Source: Bradyrhizobium sp. B097 (GTDB taxonomy: Bacteria > Pseudomonadota > Alphaproteobacteria > Rhizobiales > Xanthobacteraceae). From it: 64,000 nt of DNA. The stretch is taken from contig NZ_CP152412.1 of assembly GCF_038957035.1 (NCBI RefSeq), positions 1,484,501 through 1,548,500 on the forward strand, read 5' to 3'. The notes beneath the pieces were generated by a model, which worked only from the letters and a program-made list of their open reading frames with translations, made no database searches and had not been told where the DNA came from. The position numbers and the translations under genes were made by a program. Positions 36,216 through 45,618 of this stretch are shown in pieces. The number at the start of each line of letters is the position of its first letter. Position 1 is the first letter of the stretch.

Positions 36216-37037
36216 ATGAACGCGTATGCGCTTCATGATGCGGGCGACGATATCAGGTTGAGGCGGTGGGGCCTGTCGGCGGTCGCGATCCTGGCCACGC
36301 ATGCGGCGCTGATTGCGCTCGGCATGACCTGGGTCTCGGCGCCGCCGCCGGGGGTTGCCGTGCCCGCGGTGCTGGTCGACCTGACGCCGATCACGTCCTC
36401 GCCGGCGATTTCGGAGACCGAACTGCCGCCGGGTCCGGCGATGCAGGAGGCTGACGCGTCGCCGCCGGAGCCTGCCGCCGCGCAGTCGGTGCGGGAGGAG
36501 ATCGCGCCGACGCCGCTGCAGGAGAAGCCCGAAGTGGCGGCGCCGCCGGAGCAGAAGCAGCAGGCCACGCCGCCGAAGCCCGAACCTACGAAGGTCGTTC
36601 CGGAGCGGAAGCCCGAACCCATCAAGCCGAAGGTGATCCGCCGGGAGGCCAAGAAGCCGTCCGAGGCGACGCCGGCACCACGCACCAGCGCGCCGAGCCG
36701 CGCCGAGCGTCAGGCGCCCGCGGCATCCGCGATCAGCGCCGGCGCAGCCGCGTCGGCGATCGCGGCCTACAACGCACGCGTTCGCGCGCATTTGCTGCGC
36801 TTCCATTCCTATCCCGCCGGCGGCAACGGCCAGCGCGGCGTGGTCCGGCTGGTGTTCACGCTCGGCCGTGGCGGGCAGGTGCTGTCGAGCCGTCTCGGCG
36901 GCTCCTCCGGCAATCCGACCTTCGACGCGCGGGCGCTGGCGATGCTGCGCCAGGCCCAGCCGTTTCCGGCGTTTCCGCCCGAGATGCCGCAGGGCTCGAT
37001 GGGTTTTAGCGTGCCGGTCGCGTTCGTGCCGCGGTAG
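36216..37037 (+). CDS. tonB: TonB-like energy transducer
   Basis: A 273-residue TonB-type protein. Residues about 18-40 form an inner-membrane anchor (GLSAVAILATHAALIALGMTW), residues 60-165 are a proline, lysine and glutamate-rich linker (PKPEPTKVVPERKPEPIKPK), and the C-terminal domain has YNARVRAHLLRFHSYPAGGNGQRGVVRLVFTLGRGGQVL and FDARALAMLRQAQPFPAFP, the TonB/TolA fold that contacts the receptor TonB box. It closes the heme operon; a repeat follows. Confidence 0.93.
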   Translation: MNAYALHDAGDDIRLRRWGLSAVAILATHAALIALGMTWVSAPPPGVAVPAVLVDLTPITSSPAISETELPPGPAMQEADASPPEPAAAQSVREEIAPTPLQEKPEVAAPPEQKQQATPPKPEPTKVVPERKPEPIKPKVIRREAKKPSEATPAPRTSAPSRAERQAPAASAISAGAAASAIAAYNARVRAHLLRFHSYPAGGNGQRGVVRLVFTLGRGGQVLSSRLGGSSGNPTFDARALAMLRQAQPFPAFPPEMPQGSMGFSVPVAFVPR

Positions 37038-37060
37038 GTCGCGATCGAGGCCCTTCTATC

Positions 37061-37164
37061 CCCGTCATCCTGAGGTGCGAGCGGAGCGAGCCTCGAAGGA
37101 TGCACGGCCCCGCTCGCGGCCGTCGACCCTTCGAGACGCGCTACGCGCTCCTCAGGGTGACGGG
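37061..37164. repeat. Intergenic palindromic repeat, type B (copy 3)
   Basis: Type B element from CCCGTCATCCTGAGGTGCGA to CTCAGGGTGACGGG, in the 164-bp gap between the convergent tonB and ABC-permease genes. It may act as a bidirectional transcription stop. Confidence 0.8.
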
Positions 37165-37201
37165 AAGAGATTGAGTGCGCTTCCATACGCCGGAAGCCCC
37201 G

Positions 37202-38110
37202 CTACTCCTTCACCGCCCCCGTCAGCGACGACACGTAGTAATCGACGAACAGCGAGTAGAACAGCGCGACCGGCAGCGAGCCGAGCAGGGAGCCGGCCAT
37301 CAGCGCGCCCCACTGGTAGACGTCGCCGGTGATGAGCTCGGTCAGGATCGCGACCGGCACGGTCTTGTTGGCACCGCTCTGGATGAAGGCGAGCGCGTAG
37401 ATGAACTCGTTCCAGGACAGTGTGAAGGAGAAGATGCCGGCCGAGATCAGGCCGGGCACCGCGAGCGGCAGCGTGATCCGCCACAGGATCTGCAGCCGCG
37501 TCGCGCCGTCGACCAGCGCGCATTCCTCGAGCTCGTAGGGGATCGACTTGAAATAGCCGATCAGCAGCCAGGTGCAGAACGGCACCAGGAAGGTCGGATA
37601 GACCAGGATCAGCGCCAAGGGTGAATCGAACAGGCCGAACTGCACGATCACGGTGGCGAGCGGAATGAACAGGATCGACGGCGGCACCAGATAGGCGAGA
37701 TAGATGCCGAGCCCGACATAGGGGCTGCCGCGGAAGCGCAGCCGCTCGATCGCGTAGGCCGCGAGCGTCGAGGCGAACAGCGACAGGAAGGTCGAGCCGA
37801 TCGCGACCAGCATGGTGGTCTTCAGCCAGCGCGGATACGAGGTGTCGAACAACAGATGCTTGACATGCGCGAGCGTCGGCGAGGTGATCCAGAACGGATT
37901 GTGCTCCTTGTAGTTCAAGAGCTCCGCGTTCGGTTTGAACGAGGTGATCGCCATCCAGTAGAACGGGAACAGCAGGATCAGGATGAAGCAGGCGAGCGGC
38001 AGATAGATCATCACCACGCGCCGGGCGCGGGAATCCCACGCCATCGTGTCGGGCGTGGCGCTGGCGACGTTGGAGGATTGGGCCAATACTTGAACATTTT
38101 GGTCAGTCAT
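37202..38110 (-). CDS. ABC sugar transporter permease (MalG type)
   Basis: A 302-residue inner-membrane permease of the carbohydrate ABC importer family (binding-protein-dependent). It has about six spans and the coupling EAA loop (EECALVDGATRLQILWRITLPLAVPGL). Its start overlaps the stop of the upstream permease by 8 bp, so they are coupled. The set lacks an ATPase gene here, so the ATP-binding subunit must come from elsewhere, perhaps shared. Confidence 0.92.
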   Translation of the reverse strand: MTDQNVQVLAQSSNVASATPDTMAWDSRARRVVMIYLPLACFILILLFPFYWMAITSFKPNAELLNYKEHNPFWITSPTLAHVKHLLFDTSYPRWLKTTMLVAIGSTFLSLFASTLAAYAIERLRFRGSPYVGLGIYLAYLVPPSILFIPLATVIVQFGLFDSPLALILVYPTFLVPFCTWLLIGYFKSIPYELEECALVDGATRLQILWRITLPLAVPGLISAGIFSFTLSWNEFIYALAFIQSGANKTVPVAILTELITGDVYQWGALMAGSLLGSLPVALFYSLFVDYYVSSLTGAVKE

Positions 38111-39059
38111 TGGCTTCTCCCTGCTGCCATTTGCGGCGGGCGAGGCCGAAGTAGCTGAATAACGTTGCGAACACGAGGAACGGGATCATCGAGACCGCGA
38201 TCGCGGCACCCTCGCCGAGCTCGCCGCCGGCGATGCCGCGCTGGAACGCCAGCGTTGCCAGCAGGTGGGTCGAGTTGACCGGGCCGCCGCGGGTGATGGC
38301 GTAGACGAGCTGGAAATCGGTGAACGTGAAGATGATCGAAAACGTCATCACAATTGCGAGAATCGGCATCATCATCGGGAAGGTGATGTAGCGGAAGCGC
38401 TGCCAGGAGGTGGCGCCATCGAGCATCGCCGCCTCATAGAGCGAGGGCGAGATGGTCTGCAGCCCGGCCAGCAGCGAGATCGCGACGAACGGGATGCCGC
38501 GCCAGATGTTAGCCGCGATCAGCGAGAACCGCGCCGGCCAGGGCGAGCCGAGGAAGTCGACATTGCTGTCGCGCAGGTGCAGCACGTCGACCAGCAGATA
38601 GGAGATGATCGAGAACTGCGGATCGTAGATCCACCAGAACGCCAGCGCGGAGAGCACCGTCGGCACGATCCACGGCAGCAGCACGATGGCGCGGATCAGG
38701 CTCTTGAACGGAAAATGGTTGTTGAGCAGCAGCGCCAGCCAGAAGCCGAGCGCGAACTTTCCGAAGGTCGCGACCGCGGTATAGAAGATCGAGTAGAACA
38801 CCGCGTTCCACCACAGGGGATCCTTGAGGAGATACTGGAAGTTCTCGAGCCCGATGTAGATGCCGCGCTGGCCGATCGTGGTGTCGGTGAAGGCAAGCCA
38901 GATGCCGAGGCCGAGCGGATAGGTGAGGAACACCAGCAGCAGGCCGACCGCGGGCGCTAGGCACATCACGATCAGGAACGGCTTGTAGTCGAACAGCCGC
39001 GCGAGCCAGCCCGGCTGGCGCAGCACTTGTCCCCGTGTAGGTAGTGTCGTTACAGACAT
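38103..39059 (-). CDS. ABC sugar transporter permease (MalF/UgpA type)
   Basis: A 318-residue permease with about six spans and the EAA-type loop YEAAMLDGATSWQRFRYITFPMMMPILAI. The start MSVTTLPTRGQ at 39059 is a clear choice; the longer frame upstream runs through a repeat. It is in a row with the binding-protein gene (131-bp gap containing a repeat) and the second permease (8-bp overlap). Confidence 0.92.
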   Translation of the reverse strand: MSVTTLPTRGQVLRQPGWLARLFDYKPFLIVMCLAPAVGLLLVFLTYPLGLGIWLAFTDTTIGQRGIYIGLENFQYLLKDPLWWNAVFYSIFYTAVATFGKFALGFWLALLLNNHFPFKSLIRAIVLLPWIVPTVLSALAFWWIYDPQFSIISYLLVDVLHLRDSNVDFLGSPWPARFSLIAANIWRGIPFVAISLLAGLQTISPSLYEAAMLDGATSWQRFRYITFPMMMPILAIVMTFSIIFTFTDFQLVYAITRGGPVNSTHLLATLAFQRGIAGGELGEGAAIAVSMIPFLVFATLFSYFGLARRKWQQGEAND

Positions 39060-39077
39060 TGAATGCTCGTCCGCTGC

Positions 39078-39159
39078 CGTCATTGCGGGGAGCGAAGCAA
39101 CGAAGCAATCCATTCTCCTCGCGGTGCTATGGATTGCTTCGCTTCGCTCGCAATGACGG
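39078..39159. repeat. Intergenic palindromic repeat, type F
   Basis: Palindromic element with CGTCATTGCGGGGAGCG at the left and CGAAGCGAAGCAATCC-type arm at the right (GGATTGCTTCGCTTCGCTCG, 39131-39150), ending CAATGACGG. It lies between the binding-protein gene and the first permease gene. Confidence 0.75.
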
Positions 39160-39190
39160 TTGGTCCAGATCTACGGTTCAATGACCGGCG

Positions 39191-40537
39191 TTACCGGCCC
39201 TGCCGCCGGAAGTACCGCTTGGCGCGCTGTTCGGCTTCCGCGGCGGCGGCTTCAGGCGTTGCCGCATCGGTCGCGACCGAGGCGCACATCTGCACCAGCA
39301 CATAGTCGGCGTTGACGGCGCCGGTCGCGGTCGAGATCGGCCCCTTGTAGCCGTTATAATAGGGGCTCTTCATCGTATCTTTGAAGATCGCGACCTTGGG
39401 ATCGCCCGACCACACCGCAGCGTCGGCGTAGGCCGCGAGCGGCTGCGACCAGTAGCCGGAGTTGGCATTGAGCCACGGCTCGTACTGCTCCTTCTCCAGC
39501 ATGAATTGCAGGAACGCCTTCGCCGCATTGGGATACGGGCTGTGCTTGAACGCCATCGCATTCAGCGTCAGGCCCGACATCGGCGAGGTCGTTGCGAGTC
39601 CCTTGGGCAGGAACTGATGCTCGGTGTCGTCGGCGACCGCCTTGGTCGCGGGATCGTTCTTCAGCGAGAAGTACAGCGAGACGCCGTTGGCGGTCAGGCC
39701 GATTTCCTGCGACGAGTAGGCGCGGTTGTTGGAGACGTCGTTCCAGGAAGGCGTGCCGGCGATGAAGGTCGGATAGAGTTCCTTTAAATATTTCAGCGCG
39801 GCGATCGTCTCCTTGCTGTTGATAATGATATTGCCTTCCTCATCCAGCAGCGCGGCGTTGTGCGACCACAACAGCCAGTTGGCGAAGCCGTTGCCGTCGC
39901 CGACGGCGTTGCCGAGCGCGAAGCCCGCCGGCTTGCCGGCCTCCTTCAGCTTCTTGCAGAGCGCGAGAATGCCGGCGTGGTCTTCCGGCACCTTGTCGAA
40001 GCCGGCCGCGTTGACCAGCGACTTGCGATAGACCAGCGGGCCGCCCGAGGCGCCGAACGGCAGGCCGACCCAGCTCTTCGACTTCGAGCGCATGCCGTAG
40101 CGTTTCGCCAGCGTCAGCCATCCGCCGTAGCGCTTGTCGAGATAGTCGGCGACGTCGGTCAGTTCGATCAGCTTGTCGATATAGATGTGCGGCGCGTCGC
40201 CAAAGCCGATGATGATGTCGGGGCCGGCGCCGGAGTTCGAGGTCACCGCGGTCTGCTGATTGATGTCTTCCCAGCCGACGAAGTCGACCTTGACCTCGAC
40301 GCCGGTCTTGTCGGTGAATCGCTTGGCATTGGCGCGGAACACGTCTTCGTCGGCCTGGACGAAGCGCACCGGCCGCAACATGCGCAAGGTCGCGCCCTTC
40401 TCGATCGGCAGCGACGGCGCCGCCACGTCGGCAGCCTTTACTTTCGATGCGTCCTGCGCTGAGGCCCCGGTGACCGCCAGTGCCGCCGCGGACGCCCCCA
40501 GCGCCAGCGCGTCGCGACGCGTGATCTCGTACTTCAT
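39191..40537 (-). CDS. ABC sugar transporter substrate-binding protein
   Basis: A 448-residue extracellular solute-binding protein, family 1 (sugar or polyol type). Its N-terminus MKYEITRRDALALGASAAALA carries the twin-arginine RR motif, so it is probably Tat-exported. The body has the ABC-solute opening LRMLRPVRFVQADEDVFRANAKRF, the GPDIIIGFGDAPHIYIDKL site and TSPMSGLTLNAMAFKHSPYPNAAKAFLQFML. First gene of a three-gene set with two permeases. The substrate is unknown. Confidence 0.9.
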   Translation of the reverse strand: MKYEITRRDALALGASAAALAVTGASAQDASKVKAADVAAPSLPIEKGATLRMLRPVRFVQADEDVFRANAKRFTDKTGVEVKVDFVGWEDINQQTAVTSNSGAGPDIIIGFGDAPHIYIDKLIELTDVADYLDKRYGGWLTLAKRYGMRSKSKSWVGLPFGASGGPLVYRKSLVNAAGFDKVPEDHAGILALCKKLKEAGKPAGFALGNAVGDGNGFANWLLWSHNAALLDEEGNIIINSKETIAALKYLKELYPTFIAGTPSWNDVSNNRAYSSQEIGLTANGVSLYFSLKNDPATKAVADDTEHQFLPKGLATTSPMSGLTLNAMAFKHSPYPNAAKAFLQFMLEKEQYEPWLNANSGYWSQPLAAYADAAVWSGDPKVAIFKDTMKSPYYNGYKGPISTATGAVNADYVLVQMCASVATDAATPEAAAAEAEQRAKRYFRRQGR

Positions 40538-40683
40538 GTCGTTCGCACTCCCGTTCTTATTGTTTCGTTGTTATTGTTCCTTCCCGGCGTTGGCCGCCGG
40601 TGAAGGGTCTTGTGGTCGCAGCGCGCCCGCCGCGCAAAGGGCCGGCTCGAGACGGGCCCTCGCGCGAAAAGCGCATTCCCGCC

Positions 40684-41727
40684 TTAGCTGTTCGGACCGC
40701 GATCCATGCTGACGGGTTGCCAGCGGCGCAGCGCGGTGTTCTGCAGCACCGACGGGTTGACGCAGCTTACCGGCCACATGCCTTGCAGCACTAGTGACAA
40801 TTCGTAGCCCACCCGGCGCTTGCGCGCCTCGTCAAAACGTGCCGATGCCGAGGCGACATGGGCGGTCAAGGTAACATTGTCCATCCCGAGCATCGGATTG
40901 TTGTGCGACGGCGGCTCCTTTTCGAGCACGTCGAGCGCGGCGTGGGCGATCCAGCCCTCTTGCAGCGCCTTGATCAGCGATTCCTCGTCGACGGTGGCGC
41001 CGCGGCCGGTGTTGATGAAGATGGCCGATTTTTTCATCTGGCGAAAATGCTTCTCGGTCAGCATATGATGCACTTCGGGCCGCGCCGGGGCGTGCATCGA
41101 GACGAAATCCGACTGCGACAACACCTCGGACAGCGTCGAGGGAATCACGCCGTGGTCGTACATCAGCGTTTCCTGGATGAAGGGATCGTAGGCCATCATC
41201 CTGAGGCCGAACGGCGCGGCGCGCTTGGCCACCGCGCGGGCGACGCGGCCGAACGAGATGAAGCCGAGCGTCTGGCCCATCAGCCGCGGAATCTTCAAGA
41301 GCGCCGGGCGGCCCTCGGCCCAGCGGCCGCTGCGCACCATCTTGTCCTGCTCGATCAGGCGGCGGAAGCCGGCGAGCAGCAGCATCATGGCGTGGTCGGC
41401 AACCTCCTCGATGAAGGTGTCGGGGATGTTGGTGACGGGGATGCCGCGGGCTGTCGCGGCCTTCACGTCGACCGAGTCGACGCCGACGCTGCCGAGCGTG
41501 ATCACCTTGCAGTTCTCCAGCGCGTCGATCACCGCCTTGGTGATCGGCATGCCCTTGGCGTAGATCGCATCCGCGGTGCGGGCGGCGGCGATGAATTCGG
41601 CCTCGTTGGCCGGCGCCTCGACGATCTCCGCGCCGATCGGATCGAGCGCCTCGCGCTCATAATCATAGCCGCCGCCGGCGACCGTGAAGCTCGCGCCCTT
41701 CGGCGTCACCACCCTGAATTTCGACAT
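40684..41727 (-). CDS. D-2-hydroxyacid dehydrogenase, CtBP-like
   Basis: A 347-residue NAD-dependent D-isomer-specific 2-hydroxyacid dehydrogenase resembling the C-terminal-binding-protein branch. The catalytic Arg is in NTGRGATVDEES, Glu in LEKEPP and His in TAHVASASA. The dinucleotide loop, however, reads GFISFGRVA where GxGxxG is usual, with two of the glycines replaced by Ser and Ala. This may alter cofactor use. It lies just upstream of the sugar-type ABC importer in the same direction (146-bp gap), so it could act on an imported sugar acid. Confidence 0.88.
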   Translation of the reverse strand: MSKFRVVTPKGASFTVAGGGYDYEREALDPIGAEIVEAPANEAEFIAAARTADAIYAKGMPITKAVIDALENCKVITLGSVGVDSVDVKAATARGIPVTNIPDTFIEEVADHAMMLLLAGFRRLIEQDKMVRSGRWAEGRPALLKIPRLMGQTLGFISFGRVARAVAKRAAPFGLRMMAYDPFIQETLMYDHGVIPSTLSEVLSQSDFVSMHAPARPEVHHMLTEKHFRQMKKSAIFINTGRGATVDEESLIKALQEGWIAHAALDVLEKEPPSHNNPMLGMDNVTLTAHVASASARFDEARKRRVGYELSLVLQGMWPVSCVNPSVLQNTALRRWQPVSMDRGPNS

Positions 41728-41996
41728 TGTCTGCTCCCGATTGAGGTCTTCTGTTCTTGCTTCTTGCTGGTCTGCTTCTTGATGTTCTTGCTTCTCGGAG
41801 CGCGGCTTGGATCACCGCTGTCCCTACTTCTACGCGAGCGGCGCTGCTCGCTCCACAATTGCCGGTTGGTCCATGGCCCGATTCTCCGGGCTTCTACGGG
41901 GAACCTCCGTAACCATCAGGTAAAGGGTCTCACATTACGGTGAGCGGAATCAATCCGCCAATCGCGTCGCGTTCCCCGCCTCTTCTGGAGATCCCC
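41728..41996 (+). promoter_or_regulatory. Chemoreceptor upstream region
   Basis: 269-bp gap between divergent hydroxyacid dehydrogenase and chemoreceptor genes. It includes a TC-rich tract (TTCTTGCTTCTTGCTGG, 41755-41771, then TTCTTGCTTCT again) with no clear promoter pair. Seen as unusual but unassigned. Confidence 0.35.
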
Positions 41997-43682
41997 GTGA
42001 AGCTGTCAAATCTGAAGATCACCCCCAAGCTCGGCATTCTGGTGGGGGTGACCCTCCTCGGTCTGTGCACGGCCGGCATCCTCGCCGGTCAGCTGATGCA
42101 GCGTGAGATGACAAATGCGCGCATCGACCAGGCCAAGGCCATGGTCGAGATGGCGAAGAACATGGCAGCGAGCCTGAAGAAGGATGTCGACGCCGGAAAG
42201 ATGACCAAGGAAGCGGCTCTGGCCGAGTTGGGTAAGCGCGGCAACGCGATGACCTACGATAATGGCTCGGGCTATCTGTTCGGCACGGACTACAACGGCA
42301 TCACCGTGCTGGCCCCCGATCCGAAGCAGGTTGGCACAAATCGGATGGACGTCGTGACCAATGGCCGAAAGCTCTCGCAGGAGCTGATGGACGGCGTGAA
42401 GGCCAAGGGCGACATTCTGCTGTTCTATGAATACGTGAAGCCTGGTCAGGAGACGCCGATCCGAAAGCTTGGTTACGCCGTCGCAGTGCCTGGCTTCGAC
42501 ATGTATCTCGGCACCGGCGCCTATCTCGACGATATCGACACCAAGATGCGTCCCATTGCCTGGTTGCTCGGGCTCGCGATCCTCGGCATCGGCATCATCT
42601 CGAGTTCGGTCGCCTGGCTGATCGGCCGCAGCATCTCCCGGCCGCTCAACCTGCTGGGCTCGCGCATGCGCGACATCGCCGACGGCAAGCTCGATGGCGA
42701 CATCCCGGGCGTCGGCCGCGGCGATGAGGTCGGCGGCATGGCGGCGACCGTGCAGATCTTCAAGGACAATGCGATCCGCATCCGCGGCCTTGAGCAGGCC
42801 GAGGCCGAGACGCAGGCGCGCGCCACCGCCGAGCGCCGCAGCGCGATGCAGAACATTGCAAGCGATTTCGAGCGCAGCGTGAATGGCATCGTCCGGACGG
42901 TGGCCTCCGCCGCCGCCGGCATGCAGACCACGGCGCAGTCGATGACCGCAACCGCCAGCGACGCCAGCGCGCGCGCCGCGACCGTGGGTGCCGCCTCCGA
43001 CTCTGCCTCCAACAATGTCGGGACCGTGGCTGCGGCGGCCGAGGAGCTCTCCAGCTCGGTTGCGGAAATCTCGCGCCAGGTGGCCCGCTCCAGCGAAGTC
43101 GCAAGCCAGGCGGTGGCCGATGCCGAGCGCACCAATGCGACCGTGCAGGCGCTCTCGACCGGCGCGGAGAAGATCGGCGAGGTGGTCAAGCTGATCCACT
43201 CGATCGCCGCCCAGACCAACCTGCTCGCGCTCAACGCCACCATCGAGGCGGCGCGCGCCGGCGAATCCGGCCGCGGCTTCGCGGTGGTCGCCTCCGAGGT
43301 GAAGGCGCTGGCCAACCAGACCGCGAAGGCGACCGAGGAGATCTCGGCCCAGGTCGCGGCGATGCAGGCCTCCACCGGTGAGGCGGTGACATCGATCGGC
43401 GGCATCACCGCGACCATCGCGCAGATGAGCGAGATCACCGCCTCGATCTCGACCGCGATCGACCAGCAGGGCGATGCGACGCGCGAAATCGCGCGCAACA
43501 TTCAGCAGGTCGCGGCCGGCTCGAGCGAGATCTCCGCCCATATCGGCGGCGTCACCACCGCGGCCGCCGCCACCGGCACCGCGGCGGGCGACGTGCTGTC
43601 GAACGCGCGCGAGCTCGACACCCAATCGGGCATGCTGCGCAACGCGGTCGACGAGTTCCTGCAGAAGGTCCGTGCGGCGTAA
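41997..43682 (+). CDS. methyl-accepting chemotaxis protein, Cache-type
   Basis: A 561-residue chemoreceptor. Residues 12-31 are TM1, about 40-180 a periplasmic Cache domain (landmarks [13 protein letters not shown] and [11 protein letters not shown]), 187-209 TM2, then HAMP ([18 protein letters not shown]) and the cytoplasmic signalling domain with the conserved tip [19 protein letters not shown] and [13 protein letters not shown]. The start is GTG 41997, with GGAG at 41987-41990; a GTG at 41940 is in frame. It signals to CheA/CheW to steer flagella; the ligand is unknown, often carboxylates or amino acids for such Cache domains. Confidence 0.93.
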   Translation: MKLSNLKITPKLGILVGVTLLGLCTAGILAGQLMQREMTNARIDQAKAMVEMAKNMAASLKKDVDAGKMTKEAALAELGKRGNAMTYDNGSGYLFGTDYNGITVLAPDPKQVGTNRMDVVTNGRKLSQELMDGVKAKGDILLFYEYVKPGQETPIRKLGYAVAVPGFDMYLGTGAYLDDIDTKMRPIAWLLGLAILGIGIISSSVAWLIGRSISRPLNLLGSRMRDIADGKLDGDIPGVGRGDEVGGMAATVQIFKDNAIRIRGLEQAEAETQARATAERRSAMQNIASDFERSVNGIVRTVASAAAGMQTTAQSMTATASDASARAATVGAASDSASNNVGTVAAAAEELSSSVAEISRQVARSSEVASQAVADAERTNATVQALSTGAEKIGEVVKLIHSIAAQTNLLALNATIEAARAGESGRGFAVVASEVKALANQTAKATEEISAQVAAMQASTGEAVTSIGGITATIAQMSEITASISTAIDQQGDATREIARNIQQVAAGSSEISAHIGGVTTAAAATGTAAGDVLSNARELDTQSGMLRNAVDEFLQKVRAA

Positions 43683-43693
43683 CGGATTGCGCA

Positions 43694-43724
43694 GGGTGGG
43701 TTAGCTAGCGAAGCGCACCCACCC
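43694..43724 (+). terminator. Hairpin downstream of the chemoreceptor
   Basis: GGGTGGGT (43694-43701) pairs with ACCCACCC (43717-43724) across a 15-base loop, 12 bp after the stop codon. No T-run; this form is also a recurring palindrome in such genomes. Confidence 0.5.
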
Positions 43725-43747
43725 AGCGCATTCCACGACTGTGCACC

Positions 43748-43853
43748 CCGTCATCCTGAGGTGCGAGCGTAGCGAGCCTCGAAGGATGCACGGCCTCAGT
43801 CGGGCCGTCGATCCTTCGAGACGCGCGCAAGAGCGCGCTCCTCAGGATGACGG
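43748..43853. repeat. Intergenic palindromic repeat, type B (copy 4)
   Basis: From CCGTCATCCTGAGGTGCGA to CTCCTCAGGATGACGG, in the 323-bp gap after the chemoreceptor. The rest of the gap (43854-44005) holds no gene. Confidence 0.8.
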
Positions 43854-44005
43854 AATTGGCAGACTTCGCAGGGGCGCTGCCAAAATATCGAAAACAACCC
43901 CATGCAAAGTAGCCGGTGGCGGCCGGCGCTCGACCAGGCAACTTGACACGTCGGGCAAATCGGTGTCACATTTCTAATATTCCGAAAAGCCGGTCGTTGG
44001 CGACG

Positions 44006-44389
44006 CTACGATCCCGCCGGGAAGACCTGCGCGACGTGAAACGCCTTGGTGGTGATGAGCCACCTGCCGTCGATCCGATGAAACACGAGATGGTCGATGA
44101 AGCCGGTTTGGCCGGCCCTGACGCGCACCTTGGCGATGGCCAGATCGGACGCGGTCTGGTCGATGCTGATGATGGCCTCATCGCGCGGCGATTTCATCGA
44201 CGCCGGCGAGGGACGGCTGCGGATGAAGTCGCGGAATTCCGTGGCCGACCGCACCGTGTGCTTGCCGTCCCGGATGCCGTGCACGATGCAGGCATCGGAG
44301 AAGACGTCGCGGAACCGGCTGTCGTCGACGTCATACATCAGGTTGAAATATCCATCGATCGCGGATGCGATGGCCTGGATGTCGCTCAT
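44006..44389 (-). CDS. NTF2-like / SnoaL-type domain protein
   Basis: A 127-residue protein with the cone-shaped NTF2-like fold: an N-terminal helix AIASAIDGYFNLMYDVDDSRFRDVF, the VHGIRDGKHTV strand, and the C-terminal GFIDHLVFHRIDGRWLITTKAFHV. Members include steroid isomerases, dehydratases and unknown binders; the active-site residues do not identify a reaction. Divergent from a LysR gene across 135 bp with an operator-like palindrome, so probably its target. Confidence 0.8.
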   Translation of the reverse strand: MSDIQAIASAIDGYFNLMYDVDDSRFRDVFSDACIVHGIRDGKHTVRSATEFRDFIRSRPSPASMKSPRDEAIISIDQTASDLAIAKVRVRAGQTGFIDHLVFHRIDGRWLITTKAFHVAQVFPAGS

Positions 44390-44425
44390 TGCAAGATCTC
44401 CGTAGCGGATGATGTGGCGGTGGCT

Positions 44426-44445
44426 TCACCGGATCGAACCGGTGA
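44426..44445. promoter_or_regulatory. Operator-like palindrome between NTF2-like and LysR genes
   Basis: Perfect inverted repeat TCACCGG (44426-44432) and CCGGTGA (44439-44445) with a 6-base spacer. Position between the divergent pair fits a LysR binding site, though the spacing is shorter than the common T-N11-A form. Confidence 0.5.
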
Positions 44446-44524
44446 TCTGCGCCGACAGTGGCCGATATGGTGGCGGAGTGCTACGACTGGGCGGTCATCT
44501 CTTGGATGACTGAGAGGCATCGGC

Positions 44525-45481
44525 ATGGACGAAGTTGACGGTCGGCTGGTTGGCGGCCTGGTGGTCCTCGCGGCGCTGGCGGATGCGCGCAGTTTTGGCC
44601 GGGCCGCCGAACGGCTCGGTATGACGCAATCCGGGGTCAGCAAGGCGATCGCCAAGCTCGAGGCTCGGCTCGATGCCAGGCTGGTTCACCGCACCAGCCG
44701 CGCCGTCGAGCTCACCGAGGAAGGACGTGCGCTATACGAGCGGGTTGCCGCGCATTTGGCCGGGATCGGCGAGGCGGCGGCGGAGACCTCGAAATCGCGC
44801 GATGCGGTCCGCGGCAGGCTGCGGGTCAATGTCGACCCGCTGTTCTCCCGCATGGTGCTGTCGCCGAAGCTGAGCGAGTTCCTGCTGCAGAATCCAGGCA
44901 TGGAGCTGCGGATCGAGACCCGCGACCGGATCGCGGATCTGGTCAGCGACGGTTTTGATCTGGCGGTGCGTTTCGGCGAGCCGGCGCCGTCGGCGCTGAT
45001 TGCGCGCCGCGTCCTCGATGCGCGCGTGCTCACCGTGGCCTCGCCGATCTATCTCGAACGACACGGCCGGCCGCTTGATCCGCGGGAGCTCGCGAGCCGC
45101 GACCATCAGTGCATCATGGCCATCGACGCTGCGACCGGGCGTCCGTTCGATTGGGAGTTTTGGCGCGGTGGCGAGGTCGTACCGGTCGCGGTCAACGGGC
45201 GGCTCACCGTGACCGATTCCGGAACCAAGCTCGGCGCCTGCCTGGCCGGCTTCGGCATCGCGCAGGTGATCGATCTCGGCCTCGACGACCACTTGCGGAG
45301 CGGCGCGCTGGTCGAGCTGTTTCCGGACTGGCCCGACGAACGTTATCCGCTCTACGTCTACTACGCCTCGCGTAACCACGTGCCGGCCAAGGTGCGGCGG
45401 TTCATCGACTTCATCACAGACACGCTGGCGGCAAAGCCACATTCGCCACGCAAATCCGCCGGCTTGCGCAAGGCAGGCTAG
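44525..45481 (+). CDS. LysR-family transcriptional regulator
   Basis: A 318-residue LysR regulator. The N-terminal HTH (SFGRAAERLGMTQSGVSKAIAKLE, near residues 23-47) and a substrate-binding domain with VNVDPLFSRMVLSPKLSEFL and DLVSDGFDLAVRFG are clear, the latter typical of the CrgA/AaeR-like group. It is divergent from the NTF2-like gene and probably regulates it. Start ATG at 44525, MDEVDGRLVGGL. Confidence 0.9.
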   Translation: MDEVDGRLVGGLVVLAALADARSFGRAAERLGMTQSGVSKAIAKLEARLDARLVHRTSRAVELTEEGRALYERVAAHLAGIGEAAAETSKSRDAVRGRLRVNVDPLFSRMVLSPKLSEFLLQNPGMELRIETRDRIADLVSDGFDLAVRFGEPAPSALIARRVLDARVLTVASPIYLERHGRPLDPRELASRDHQCIMAIDAATGRPFDWEFWRGGEVVPVAVNGRLTVTDSGTKLGACLAGFGIAQVIDLGLDDHLRSGALVELFPDWPDERYPLYVYYASRNHVPAKVRRFIDFITDTLAAKPHSPRKSAGLRKAG

Positions 45482-45549
45482 CGGCATCCTGGGCGTCAGC
45501 TAAAGTCTGATGAGATTGGGGTGAATCGGCTTGCCGCGGCTCCGGTCGA

Positions 45550-45572
45550 CCTCTCCCCGTCGGGGAGAGGTG
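45550..45572. repeat. Partial type A repeat
   Basis: Short palindrome CCTCTCCCCGTCGGGGAGAGG, 21 bases with perfect arms, in the 137-bp gap between convergent LysR and EamA genes. A fragment of the type A family, possibly acting as a terminator. Confidence 0.6.
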
Positions 45573-45618
45573 AACATTCGATGCCGCTCCAGCCCAACCT
45601 AATCTCATCATGCGTCGG

